From Amycolatopsis rubida (GTDB taxonomy: Bacteria; Actinomycetota; Actinomycetes; Mycobacteriales; Pseudonocardiaceae), in assembly GCF_900115345.1 (NCBI RefSeq), contig NZ_FOWC01000019.1, forward strand, positions 96,600-160,599: a stretch of 64,000 bases of DNA, read 5' to 3'. The notes under the pieces were generated by a model. The model saw only the letters and a list, made by a program, of their open reading frames with translations, was not told where the DNA came from and ran no database searches. Below, in pieces: positions 49,585 through 58,206 of this stretch. The stretch's first letter is position 1. Each line of letters begins with the position of its first letter. The position numbers were made by a program, and so were the translations under genes.

Positions 49585-50533
49585 AGCGGTGTGCGGACTC
49601 CAGCGCGCCAAGAGTGTCGAGGTCGTGTTCGAGCGCGTGCCGGGCCAGCGCGGTCCGGTTCGGGCAGCCGAGCTTGACCAGCGAGGACTCGACATGGCTG
49701 CGCACGGTCCGGACCGCGATGCCGAGCGCCGCCGAGATCCGCTCGTTCGGCCATCCGCGCGCGACCAGCCCGACGACGTCCAGTTCCCGCCCGGTCAGCG
49801 GCCCGGGATCGGACAGGCGGGAGATCCGCAGCAGTACCCGGTCCGGACGGCGCACCCGCGCACGCACCTGCCACCAGGCGCCGTCCGCGTCCCGATGGCG
49901 GAATCCGGTCCGCTCGGCCGTGGCGCACCGGGCGGCGAGCCGGGACTCGTGCTCGCTCAGCGGCAGCTGCTCCACGACGGCCGAGCGCACCTCGACCTTG
50001 GCCCGAGAGACGTGCAGTACGACTTCGGCCGCGGGATCGCCCGGTTCGGCACCTGGATCGGCGAGCGCGGCGAAGTCGTGAGACAGCATCGTGAGCGCGA
50101 GGACGGATCCGTCGTCCAGCGGCCGGTCGTGCGTCGAACTCAGCGCGACAAAACTCTGCTCCGGGCCGGTGCCCGGCGCGAGCGGCAACGTCACGCCTTC
50201 GCGGAAACCGTAGGGCTGAATGCCTTCCCGGTACGTCCTGGTCTCGTGGACCTGCGGGATGTCGGCGAAGCGCAGCGGCAGGCCCAGCCGGGCCGCGCGC
50301 AGGTGGATCGGGCATTTCCAGCGGTAGGTCGTGGTCAGGTAGCCGAGCATGTCCGCCGGGTAGCCGAGGTTGACCGTGGCGGTGCGCTGTTTGCTGCCGC
50401 TCACCAGCGCGACGCAGGCGAAACCGAGTTTGTCCCGCACCGCGCGGAGCGGGGTTTCGACGGGCAGTTCGCCGCGGCCCGCCGCGCGCACTTCCCGGGC
50501 CAGCCAGGCCCACCACTGCACATCCGCGGTCAT
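49583..50533 (-). CDS. LuxR-family transcriptional regulator
   Basis: 316 aa from ATG 50533, preceded by GGAGGTGCGGAA. The first 240 or so residues (WLAREVRAAGRGELPVETPL, VNLGYPADMLGYLTTTYRWK) resemble a GAF-type sensor but no ligand residues stand out. The C-terminal helix-turn-helix is standard: LTGRELDVVGLVARGWPNERISAALGIAVRTVRSHVESSLVKLG. It is divergent from the amidase with about 150 bp between them and could control it. Confidence 0.9.
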   Translation of the reverse strand: MTADVQWWAWLAREVRAAGRGELPVETPLRAVRDKLGFACVALVSGSKQRTATVNLGYPADMLGYLTTTYRWKCPIHLRAARLGLPLRFADIPQVHETRTYREGIQPYGFREGVTLPLAPGTGPEQSFVALSSTHDRPLDDGSVLALTMLSHDFAALADPGAEPGDPAAEVVLHVSRAKVEVRSAVVEQLPLSEHESRLAARCATAERTGFRHRDADGAWWQVRARVRRPDRVLLRISRLSDPGPLTGRELDVVGLVARGWPNERISAALGIAVRTVRSHVESSLVKLGCPNRTALARHALEHDLDTLGALESAHR

Positions 50534-50685
50534 TTCCGCACCTCCGCCGCCGGACGGAGCATGAACGGCCGCTGTCCGGGATGTCAACGGGCGCACATCC
50601 GCGGCGGAGACGGAACGGCTTTTCGGCCGATGCCACCGTCCGCACCCGCTCGTAGCGTTCCGGTTCCCCGGCTGAAGGAGACTGG

Positions 50686-52131
50686 ATGAACCTCGACGAA
50701 TACGCCGCACTGGACGCGACCGCGCTGGCCGCGGTCATCGCCTCCGGCGAGGCAGCCGCCGAGGAGGTGGCCGCACTCGCCGTCGAAGCCATCGGCAAGG
50801 TGAACCCGGAGCTGAACGCGGTCGCAGGCGGTCCGTTCGAGCGCCCGCTCGGCTACTCGCGCGACGGCCGGTTCGCCGGAGTTCCGTTCGCGATCAAGGA
50901 CCTCGTCCTGCACGCGGCCGGAGTGCCGACCCGGATGGGCACGCGGATGCTCGGCACCGGCGTCGTCCCGCCGGCGGACACCCACCTGATGGAGCGCTTC
51001 CGTGCGGCGGGCCTGGCGACGCTGGCGGTCACGACCACGCCGGAACTGGGGTTCAACGGCAATTCCGAAGCGCTGGCGTACGGTTCGACGCGCAATCCGT
51101 GGAACACCGGGCACAGCGCAGGCGGATCCAGCGGCGGTTCAGCGGCCCTCGTCGCGGCCGGGGCGCTCCCGGTCGCGCACGCCAACGACGGCGGCGGGTC
51201 GATCCGCGTTCCCGCGGCCTGCAACGGCCTGGTCGGCCTGAAGCCCAGCCGGGGCCGGGTGCCGACCGGCCCGGACTACGCCGATCCGTTGTACGGCATG
51301 GGCGTCGAACTCGCAGTGTCGCGGACGGTCCGGGACACCGCGGCCCTGCTGGACGAGGTCGCGGTGAGCTATCCGGGCGACCCGTACGTCCTCGCCCCGC
51401 CCGCGCGCCCGTGGCTCGACGAGGTCGGTGCCGATCCCGGACAGCTGCGTATCGGCCTGCACACCGAATCGTGGGCGGGCAGCTACGTCGACCCGGAGGT
51501 CGCGCGCGCCGTCGAAGCCGTGGCCGAAGTGCTCGAAGCGGCGGGCCACCACGTCGAACGCGCGACGCCGGTCTTCGACTGGGAATCGTTCATGCACGCG
51601 AATCACGTGCTGTGGTCCGGCTTCCTGGCCGGTTCGGTCGCCGGGATCGAAGAGCTGACCGGGGTCGCGGCGGGTCCGGAGAATCTCGAACGCACCACGT
51701 GGGCGTGCGTCGAGTACGGCCGCTCGATCAGCGCGACGGAACTGACCGCGGCGTTGGGCGCGATGAATGTCGTTTCCCGGGAGGCGGGCCGGTTTTTCAC
51801 CGGATACGACCTGCTGCTGACCCCGACGATGAACACCCCGGCGCTGCCGCTGGGCCGTCTGGACGCGAACGCCGAGCTGGCCGCCGGCGAGTGGACGAGG
51901 CAGCTTTTCGACGCCTGCTCGTTCACGCCGCTGTTCAACCAGACTGGCGCTCCGGCGATCAGCCTTCCGCTGGGCGAGTCCTCGCAGGGCTTGCCGATCG
52001 GGGTGCAGCTGGGTGGTCCGGCGTGTTCGGAGTCGGTGCTGCTGCGGGTCGCCGCGTTCTTGGAAGAGGCGATGCCGTGGGCGTCCCGGCGACCCGCAGT
52101 CCACGCGGCTACGCGCAGCGGCAGGTCCTGA
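50686..52131 (+). CDS. Amidase signature family enzyme
   Basis: 481 aa from ATG 50686, which follows GAAGGAG. The Ser-cisSer-Lys triad is in place: Lys in GVPFAIKDLVL, cis-Ser in AGGSSGGSAAL and nucleophile Ser in NDGGGSIRVPA. It hydrolyses a carboxamide to acid and ammonia; the substrate is not predictable. Its last 23 bases overlap the convergent esterase gene. The adjacent LuxR regulator is divergent. Confidence 0.93.
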   Translation: MNLDEYAALDATALAAVIASGEAAAEEVAALAVEAIGKVNPELNAVAGGPFERPLGYSRDGRFAGVPFAIKDLVLHAAGVPTRMGTRMLGTGVVPPADTHLMERFRAAGLATLAVTTTPELGFNGNSEALAYGSTRNPWNTGHSAGGSSGGSAALVAAGALPVAHANDGGGSIRVPAACNGLVGLKPSRGRVPTGPDYADPLYGMGVELAVSRTVRDTAALLDEVAVSYPGDPYVLAPPARPWLDEVGADPGQLRIGLHTESWAGSYVDPEVARAVEAVAEVLEAAGHHVERATPVFDWESFMHANHVLWSGFLAGSVAGIEELTGVAAGPENLERTTWACVEYGRSISATELTAALGAMNVVSREAGRFFTGYDLLLTPTMNTPALPLGRLDANAELAAGEWTRQLFDACSFTPLFNQTGAPAISLPLGESSQGLPIGVQLGGPACSESVLLRVAAFLEEAMPWASRRPAVHAATRSGRS

Positions 52132-52963
52132 GGTAGCTGAGGAACGAGGCCTGCACCCCGGTCAGGTGCGTTTCGCGCAGGACCTCGCTGGTGACGGCCC
52201 CGCCGCGCGGGGTGAGGCGGTGCAGGAGCGTCGCCGTGTTCTTCGCGAGGTTCTGGTAGACGGCGAGGTCTCCGAAAAGCTCGCGATCGTTGACGGTCAC
52301 GTGCAGCTTGGCGGCGGGCAGGCTGTCGCCCAGCTCGCGGAGCCGGGCGAAAATCTGGCTGTCTTCACCGATAACGCCGGGGCTGCCTGCTCCGACGGTC
52401 TCGAAGAGCGGGCGGCCGCTGAGCCAGGCGTAGAGGCTGAAAAGCCCGCCATAGGAGTAGCCGAAGAGGCCGTGACCGCTCTCGGCGGTGTGGTAGTCGC
52501 GTTCGATGCGCGGGTGCAGTTCTTCGGCGAGGAAGGCCAGGAACGCGTCGGCGCGGGTGTCGCGCAGTTCGGCGAGGTAGGCCTCGGCCTCCTCGCGGGT
52601 CATCCTGCCCGTGCTGACGCTCATCTCCACGGCATCCGCGAATTCCGGGGCGATGGGCTCGCCGGGCGGCACGAGGTCCCGGTTGCGCAGCCGTGCCCAA
52701 TGCTGGGCGTCCTCGCCCGCATAGCCGACGCTGACCTGGAGATACGGCTGGATCTGCTGCATGGGGTCCGCCTGGGTGACGACGAGCGGGGCCGTCATGC
52801 CCACGGCCCAGTTGCCGTCGAGCACATACACGGCGGGCACTCGCGTCGCAGCGGGGTCGTAGCCCGGCGGCGTGGTGACCCAGACGCCGTAGTCGTGCCC
52901 GCTGCTCGAACGCATTTCGAAGTAGTCGGTGTCGGCGAGGCAGCCGTGCCACATGGTGCTCAT
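52109..52963 (-). CDS. Alpha/beta-hydrolase, putative esterase (Fes/esterase D-like)
   Basis: 284 aa; its ATG overlaps the amidohydrolase stop by ATGA. The nucleophile elbow GYSYGG at about residue 172, preceded by RIERDYHTAESGHGLF, and the N-terminal VWVTTPPGYDPAATRVPAVYVLDG fit the esterase_D / enterochelin esterase-like group. Asp and His of the triad probably lie in VNDRELFGD and the C-terminal HLTGVQASF. The substrate could be an ester made available by the amidohydrolase. It lacks a signal peptide. Confidence 0.85.
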   Translation of the reverse strand: MSTMWHGCLADTDYFEMRSSSGHDYGVWVTTPPGYDPAATRVPAVYVLDGNWAVGMTAPLVVTQADPMQQIQPYLQVSVGYAGEDAQHWARLRNRDLVPPGEPIAPEFADAVEMSVSTGRMTREEAEAYLAELRDTRADAFLAFLAEELHPRIERDYHTAESGHGLFGYSYGGLFSLYAWLSGRPLFETVGAGSPGVIGEDSQIFARLRELGDSLPAAKLHVTVNDRELFGDLAVYQNLAKNTATLLHRLTPRGGAVTSEVLRETHLTGVQASFLSYLRTCRCA

Positions 52964-54177
52964 CGGAGGTCCTTCACTACGTGTCCGGCCTTGACGACGA
53001 CGATCGCGTTGGCCGGGTCGGCGAACAGGTGCGGATTTTCGAGCGGGTTTCCGTTCCAGAGCACGAAATCCGCCTGCAAACCGGGCGCGATGACTCCCAC
53101 CTCGCCGGACAGGCCGAGGATCTCGGCGTTGGTCTTCGTGGCCGCCACGAGAGCTTCCATCGGCGTCTCCAGGGCAGCGCGCAAGGCGAGTTCTTCGCCG
53201 CGGTGGTGCTGGGCCGGACCGATGAGGTCGGACCCGAGCCCGATCCGCAGCCCGGCTTTCCTGGCGACAGCGAGCGCCTCGGCCATCCGCTCGCGAACGC
53301 CCAGCACTCGCTCGCGGATCGACTCGTTGAGGCCGGTGCCCGCAGTGTCTCGAAGCAGTTGTTCGACGACGGCGAGCGTGGGCACGAGGGCGACGTCGTG
53401 AGCGGCCATCAGGGCGGCCGTCGGCTCGTCGAGGTCGGTGCCGTGTTCGACACAGCGCACCCCGGCCTCGACCGCGTTCCGGATGCCTTCGTTGTTGTGC
53501 GCGTGAACCGTCACGTAGGTCCCGCGTGCGGCGGCTTCTTGGACAGCGACAGCGATTTCTTCCCGGGTGAACTGGGTGTCGGTCAGCTGGTCATGCGAGC
53601 TGACCACTCCGCCGGTGACGCACAGCTTCAGGAAAGAGGCTCCGCGACGGAAGGCCTCGCGCACGTTGCCGCGCAGTTCGTTCGCGTTGCCCGACTGCAT
53701 GGACAAGGCGCAGAGGCCCGGAATGTGATGGCTGCTCCACAACTCGGTGGGCTCCCACTCGGCTCCGTAGTAGCCGTGGCCGCCGGTCTGGCAGTGGACC
53801 GGTCCGCACGACAGCACGCGCGGTCCCCGGACCTTGCCCTTGGCGATCGTGGTGACGACGCCGCCGTCGATGCCGCCGGTGTCCCGGACGGTCGTGAAGC
53901 CGGCGTCGAGCGCCGCGCCTGCCGTGGCGAAGATGTCCGCCGCGAGTTCGGCGGCGCTGAGCCGGAACGAGAACTGCGGCTCGATCGGGCTTGCCAGGCC
54001 CAGGTGGACATGCGCGTCGATCAGGCCGGGCGTCATCGTCAGCCCGTCGGCGTCGAATCGCTCGCCGGCCGCGCCGGGCGGGGCGATCAGCCCGTCTTCG
54101 ACCGTGACGGCGAGGTCGGCCGGATCGCGCCCCGACCCGTCGGCGACCGTCGCGCCGACCACCTGAAAACGTCCCAC
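52960..54177 (-). CDS. Metal-dependent amidohydrolase (imidazolonepropionase/prolidase-like)
   Basis: 405 aa. GTG 54177 is chosen because GGAGGG precedes it by 7 bases; an upstream TTG at 54213 is less likely. Metal-binding HVHLG near the N-terminus, Lys in FLKLCVTGGV, HAHNNEGI, CVEHGTDL, and Asp in IGLGSDL are typical of the amidohydrolase superfamily, Xaa-Pro dipeptidase/arylhydrolase branch. It probably cleaves a cyclic or peptide amide. It forms an operon with the esterase, and a TetR-type gene is divergent across 52 bp that contain the short palindrome TCCAATGGA. Confidence 0.9.
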   Translation of the reverse strand: MGRFQVVGATVADGSGRDPADLAVTVEDGLIAPPGAAGERFDADGLTMTPGLIDAHVHLGLASPIEPQFSFRLSAAELAADIFATAGAALDAGFTTVRDTGGIDGGVVTTIAKGKVRGPRVLSCGPVHCQTGGHGYYGAEWEPTELWSSHHIPGLCALSMQSGNANELRGNVREAFRRGASFLKLCVTGGVVSSHDQLTDTQFTREEIAVAVQEAAARGTYVTVHAHNNEGIRNAVEAGVRCVEHGTDLDEPTAALMAAHDVALVPTLAVVEQLLRDTAGTGLNESIRERVLGVRERMAEALAVARKAGLRIGLGSDLIGPAQHHRGEELALRAALETPMEALVAATKTNAEILGLSGEVGVIAPGLQADFVLWNGNPLENPHLFADPANAIVVVKAGHVVKDLR

Positions 54178-54229
54178 GAGCCGTCCCTCCGCCGTTGCAC
54201 TGTTCTTTTCCAATGGATAAACTGCGAGG

Positions 54230-54796
54230 GTGACCTTGTCAAGCGCAGAACCTCAAGGCGACGCCCGCGAGCGCCTCCTGACCCGGCTTCTCGACGCCTT
54301 CGACGGGACCCTTCCCTCGCCGGAGGTGTCGCTCCGCGAGGTCGCCGCCCGGGCCGGCACCAGCCATGCCCTGCTGCGCTACCACTTCGGGTCGCTGCCG
54401 GGGGTGCTGGCGGCGATGCTCAAGGCACAGCGATCCCGCGACAACGAGGTGCTGTTCGAGAAGGCGAAGCGGAGCACCTTCGACGAGTTCGTCATGACGA
54501 TCTGGCGGACCTACACTCGCCCGGAACAGCTGTCGCGGCTCCGCGGGTTCTTCCACGTCGCAGGGCTGGCCGCGTACCGGCCGGAGGACTTTCGCGAGCT
54601 GGTCGATTCGCTGGACGACCTGACCGAAATGCTGGCCTCGCTCGCCGAACGGGAAGGGCGTGGCGCCGAGGAAGCGCGGACGATGGCGACCGTCGCGGTC
54701 GCCGCGATTCGTGGTCTGATGTTGCGGGAGGTGCTGACTCCGGAGGGGCCTTCGGAGGAGGCGGTCGCCTTGCTCCTGCGCATGAGCAAGGCCTGA
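54230..54796 (+). CDS. TetR-family transcriptional regulator
   Basis: 188 aa from GTG 54230. The helix-turn-helix is SLREVAARAGTSHALLRYHFGSLPGVLAAML near residues 35-65; the rest is a helical ligand domain (FVMTIWRTYTRPEQLSRL, GRGAEEARTMATVAVAAIRGLML). It is divergent from the amidohydrolase/esterase operon and is the probable repressor of it. Confidence 0.88.
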   Translation: MTLSSAEPQGDARERLLTRLLDAFDGTLPSPEVSLREVAARAGTSHALLRYHFGSLPGVLAAMLKAQRSRDNEVLFEKAKRSTFDEFVMTIWRTYTRPEQLSRLRGFFHVAGLAAYRPEDFRELVDSLDDLTEMLASLAEREGRGAEEARTMATVAVAAIRGLMLREVLTPEGPSEEAVALLLRMSKA

Positions 54797-55552
54797 TCAG
54801 GTCTCGGAAACCGTCCGCGACAACGCCAGCGCCACCGTCCGCACCGCGGGCGCGACCCGTTCGGTCCGCATCCGCGTCGCCCATCCGGAGATCGACACCG
54901 CGGCCACCGCGAGCCCGTTCGCGTCGACCAGCGGGCTCGCCGCGCACACCACGCCCACGCCGGATTCCTCGCGCTCGAAGGCAATCCCGTCCTCGCGGAT
55001 CCGCGCCAGCTGACGGCGCAGCAATCCGGGCGCGGTGATCGTCCGCGGGCTGACCCGGGGCAGCCCGGCGTCGATCACGCGCGCCACGACGTCGTCGGGG
55101 GAGCAGGACAGAATCGCTTTCCCGACCCCGGTCGCGTGCGCGGGGAACCGCCCGCCGGTGCGCGAGGGCAGGTCCGGCGCGTCCGGCCCGCGCAGCACGT
55201 CCAGGTACACGACCTCGGTGCCTTCCAGGACCGCGAGATGCACTGTGTTCCGCGTGGCCTCCCGCAGATCCGCCAGGTACGGCCGCGCCGCCTCCACCAG
55301 ACCTCGGCGGCGCACCGCCAGCTGGCCGATCTCGAACAGCCGCAGTCCCAGCCGGACGGAGGTGCCGTCGCGTTCCAGCAGGCCGGTGTCGGCCAGGTGC
55401 CCGGCCAGCCGGTGCACGGTCGTCTTCGCGAGGCCGGTCCGGCGCGCCAGTTCGGACACGCCGAGCGCGTCGTCGCCGGGGCGGAAGGCTTCCAGCACGG
55501 CGGCGACCCGCGCGGTCACGAGCCCGTCGCCGTTCCGTCCAGTGGTACGCAT
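54797..55552 (-). CDS. IclR-family transcriptional regulator
   Basis: 251 aa; ATG 55552 is selected for family length, an ATG six codons upstream is possible. The winged helix (RVAAVLEAFRPGDDALGVSE, LAKTTVHRLAGHLADTGLL) precedes a GAF-like effector domain (YLADLREATRNTVHLAVL, LPSRTGGRFPAHATGVGKAIL, VVCAASPLVDANGLAVAAVS). It is divergent from the acetaldehyde dehydrogenase gene across 39 bp and probably regulates the aldolase pair in response to an aromatic-derived acid. Confidence 0.9.
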   Translation of the reverse strand: MRTTGRNGDGLVTARVAAVLEAFRPGDDALGVSELARRTGLAKTTVHRLAGHLADTGLLERDGTSVRLGLRLFEIGQLAVRRRGLVEAARPYLADLREATRNTVHLAVLEGTEVVYLDVLRGPDAPDLPSRTGGRFPAHATGVGKAILSCSPDDVVARVIDAGLPRVSPRTITAPGLLRRQLARIREDGIAFEREESGVGVVCAASPLVDANGLAVAAVSISGWATRMRTERVAPAVRTVALALSRTVSET

Positions 55553-55591
55553 GGGTTGAGTGTGCCCCATCCCGGCGAGCACCGTGGCGGC

Positions 55592-56494
55592 ATGGCGGAA
55601 CGCAAGGTGACGGCCGCGATCGTCGGCCCGGGCAACATCGGTACGGACTTGCTGGCGAAACTCCAGCGCAGCGAGCACGTGGAAGTGCGCTACATGGTGG
55701 GCGTCGACCCGGCGTCGGACGGGCTCGCCCGCGCCGCGAAGCTGGGGCTGGAGACGTCCGCCGAGGGCGTCGACTGGCTCCTGTCGCGCACGGAGCTGCC
55801 GCAGCTGGTGTTCGAATCGACGTCGGCGAAGGCGCACCAGGCCAACGCGCCGCGGTACGCCGAGGCCGGCATCCGCGCGATCGACCTGACGCCCGCCGCG
55901 GTCGGCCCGCTGACCTGCCCGGCGGTGAATCCGCCCGGCCAGCTGACCGACCGCAACGTCAACATGATCACCTGCGGCGGCCAGGCGACGATTCCGATCG
56001 TGCACGCGGTTTCGCGGGTGACGCCGGTGCCGTACGCGGAGATCGTCGCCTCAGTGTCGTCGCGGTCGGCCGGACCGGGCACGCGCGCGAACATCGACGA
56101 GTTCACCGAGACCACCTCGCACGCGATCGAGCAGGTCGGCGGCGCGGACAAGGGCCGCGCGATCATCATCATCAACCCGATGGACCCGCCGATGATCATG
56201 CGCGACACGGTGTTCTGCGCGGTCGACCCGGACGCCGACTTCGCCGCCATCAGCGAATCCGTGCACCGCATGGTGAAAGACGTCCAGCAGTACGTGCCGG
56301 GCTACACGCTCAAGGCCGACCCGCAGTTCGACCCGCCGCGCCCGGACTGGAGCGGCAAGGCCCGCGTGGGCGTCTTCCTCGAGGTCGCGGGCAACGGCGA
56401 CTACCTGCCCAAATACGCGGGCAACCTGGACATCATGACCGCCGCCGCCGCGCGCGTCGGCGACCTCTTCGCCGCTCAGGAGGTGGCCGCGTGA
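55592..56494 (+). CDS. Acetaldehyde dehydrogenase (acylating) of meta-cleavage pathways
   Basis: 300 aa from ATG 55592. NAD-binding AIVGPGNIGTDLLAKL, the catalytic Cys in MITCGGQATIPI, and GRAIIIINPMDPPMIMRDTVF with EVAGNGDYLPKYAGNLDIMTAAA are characteristic of the MhpF/BphJ/HsaG type. It forms a channelled complex with the aldolase encoded next and converts acetaldehyde (or propanal) and CoA to acyl-CoA and NADH. It overlaps the aldolase gene by GTGA. Confidence 0.95.
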   Translation: MAERKVTAAIVGPGNIGTDLLAKLQRSEHVEVRYMVGVDPASDGLARAAKLGLETSAEGVDWLLSRTELPQLVFESTSAKAHQANAPRYAEAGIRAIDLTPAAVGPLTCPAVNPPGQLTDRNVNMITCGGQATIPIVHAVSRVTPVPYAEIVASVSSRSAGPGTRANIDEFTETTSHAIEQVGGADKGRAIIIINPMDPPMIMRDTVFCAVDPDADFAAISESVHRMVKDVQQYVPGYTLKADPQFDPPRPDWSGKARVGVFLEVAGNGDYLPKYAGNLDIMTAAAARVGDLFAAQEVAA

Positions 56495-57516
56495 ACAACA
56501 CCGACGTCCGGCTGGTCGACACCACTCTGCGCGACGGCAGCCATGCCATGGCGCACCAGTTCACCGAAAAGCAGGTGCGCGACACCGTCCGCGCGCTCGA
56601 CGACGCGGGCATCTCGCTGATCGAGGTGACCCACGGCGACGGCCTCGGCGGCTCGACCTTCAACTACGGCTTTTCCTTGGTGGACGAGCGAAAGCTGATC
56701 GCCGCCGCGGTCGACGAGGCGAAGCAGGCGAAGATCGCCGTGCTCCTCCTGCCCGGCCTCGGCACGGTCACCGACCTGCGCGCGGCGGCCGGCCTCGGTG
56801 CGGGCGCGGTGCGGATCGCGACGCACTGCACCGAGGCCGACGTGTCCGTCCAGCACTTCGGCGCGGCGCGCGATCTCGGCCTGGAAACCGTCGGATTCCT
56901 GATGCTGTCGCACATGTCGGCGCCGGAGGGCCTGGCGAAGCAGGCCCGGATCATGGCCGACGCGGGCTGCCAGTGCGTGTACGTCGTGGACTCCGCGGGC
57001 GCGCTGATCCTGGACGACGCGTCCGACCGCGTCGCCGCCCTCGTCGCGGAACTCGGCGACGACGCCCAGGTCGGCTACCACGGGCACCAGAACCTGAGCT
57101 TCGGCGTCGCCAACTCGGTGCTCGCGTACCGCGCGGGGGCCCGGCAGATCGACGGTTCGCTCGCCGCGCTCGGCGCCGGTGCGGGCAACTCGCCCACGGA
57201 GGTCCTGGCGGCCACGTTCGAGCGGCTCGGCGTCAAAACCGGGGTGGACAAAGACGTTCTGATGGAAGCCGCGGAGAACGTCGTGAAGAAGTACCTGACC
57301 CGGTTGCCGGTGATGGACCGGTCGTCGATCATCCAGGGCTACGCCGGCGTGTACTCCAGCTTCCTGCTGCACGCCGAACGCGCCGCCGAACGCTACGGGG
57401 TCCCGGCGCACGAAATTCTCTACAAGGTCGGCGAAGAACGCTACGTCGGCGGCCAGGAGGACATGATCATCGACATCGCGCTGCGGCTGCGCGACGAGCG
57501 GGCAGCCGCTCAGTGA
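56491..57516 (+). CDS. dmpG: 4-hydroxy-2-oxovalerate aldolase
   Basis: 341 aa from a GTG overlapping the dehydrogenase stop. The DRE-TIM metallolyase start LVDTTLRDGSHAMAHQF, metal-binding YHGHQNLSFG, DGSLAALGAGAGNSPTEVL and the C-terminal communication domain are those of DmpG/MhpE/BphI/HsaF. It cleaves 4-hydroxy-2-oxo acids to pyruvate and an aldehyde that passes directly to the partner dehydrogenase. The earlier pathway enzymes (dioxygenase, hydrolase, hydratase) are not in this window. It overlaps the convergent TetR gene by 7 bp. Confidence 0.95.
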   Translation: MNNTDVRLVDTTLRDGSHAMAHQFTEKQVRDTVRALDDAGISLIEVTHGDGLGGSTFNYGFSLVDERKLIAAAVDEAKQAKIAVLLLPGLGTVTDLRAAAGLGAGAVRIATHCTEADVSVQHFGAARDLGLETVGFLMLSHMSAPEGLAKQARIMADAGCQCVYVVDSAGALILDDASDRVAALVAELGDDAQVGYHGHQNLSFGVANSVLAYRAGARQIDGSLAALGAGAGNSPTEVLAATFERLGVKTGVDKDVLMEAAENVVKKYLTRLPVMDRSSIIQGYAGVYSSFLLHAERAAERYGVPAHEILYKVGEERYVGGQEDMIIDIALRLRDERAAAQ

Positions 57517-58115
57517 GTCCCCGAGTCGAAGGCGTCCGCGCCGAGCACCAGCCGCACGCAGTGCTCGACGAGGCGCTCGCGGCTCACCTTCAGCGTGCCG
57601 TCGAGGTAGGCGATGAACACGTTGCTGAGCGCGCCGACGAGACCGATCGCCACGAGCTGGCGGCCGGTTTCGTCGCCGCGCGACAGCTGCTCGCCGACGA
57701 GCGTGGTGAACGCCGGGAGGAGGTGCAGGCCGCGGCGGGTCAGCGCCGGATCGGTCAGCGGCGCGAGCAGCAGCACACGGCCCTTGCGCGGGTCGTCCAG
57801 CATCAGCTCGACGAACGCGGTGACGGCGCGTTCGGCGCGGCGGCTCGGATCGGCTTCGCCGGAAACCGCGTCGGACAATGCTTTCCGGGCCTGATCTCCG
57901 ACGTCCTCGTAGACAGCGGCGACCAGGCTCTCCCGGTCGGCGAAGCTTTCGTAGAAGTACCGCTCGGTCAGTTTCGCCGACCGGCACACCGCGCGGACGC
58001 TCACCGCCGCGCTGCCCTGCGCGCCCAGCAGGTCGAGCCCGGCGGCCAGCAGCTGCGCGCGGCGCTGGGCCTTGCGGTCGTCCAGCGTCGTGCCCGCCCA
58101 CGTGCGGCCCGGCAT
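57510..58115 (-). CDS. TetR-family regulator of the MpaB-type gene
   Basis: 201 aa from ATG 58115. The DNA-binding region QRRAQLLAAGLDLLGAQGSA, VSVRAVCRSAKLTERYFYESFADRESLVAAVYEDV is followed by a helical ligand domain (AVTAFVELMLDDPRKGRVLLL). Its upstream DNA holds two near-identical 18-bp palindromes shared with the divergent oxygenase gene at 58207, so it probably represses both itself and that gene. Confidence 0.92.
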   Translation of the reverse strand: MPGRTWAGTTLDDRKAQRRAQLLAAGLDLLGAQGSAAVSVRAVCRSAKLTERYFYESFADRESLVAAVYEDVGDQARKALSDAVSGEADPSRRAERAVTAFVELMLDDPRKGRVLLLAPLTDPALTRRGLHLLPAFTTLVGEQLSRGDETGRQLVAIGLVGALSNVFIAYLDGTLKVSRERLVEHCVRLVLGADAFDSGTH

Positions 58116-58134
58116 ACCCGCTCCCGTCCCGAGT

Positions 58135-58152
58135 TGACCACAGCTGTTGTCA
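58135..58152. promoter_or_regulatory. TetR operator 1
   Basis: TGACCACAGCTGTTGTCA is an 18-bp palindrome with one mismatched pair. It lies 20 bp before the TetR start codon. It is nearly identical to operator 2, with centres 28 bp apart. Confidence 0.82.
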
Positions 58153-58162
58153 CATCCTAGCC

Positions 58163-58180
58163 TGACAACAGCTGTAGTCA
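58163..58180. promoter_or_regulatory. TetR operator 2
   Basis: TGACAACAGCTGTAGTCA, an 18-bp palindrome with one mismatched pair, ends 26 bp before the MpaB-type start codon. Together with operator 1 it fills the divergent promoter region. Confidence 0.82.
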
Positions 58181-58206
58181 CTTCGCTGACCCCCCGAGGA
58201 GCCGCG

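Noticed and set aside
54209..54217. TCCAATGGA as operator of the TetR gene at 54230
   Set aside because: A 9-bp palindrome is too short to support on its own, though its position is suitable.
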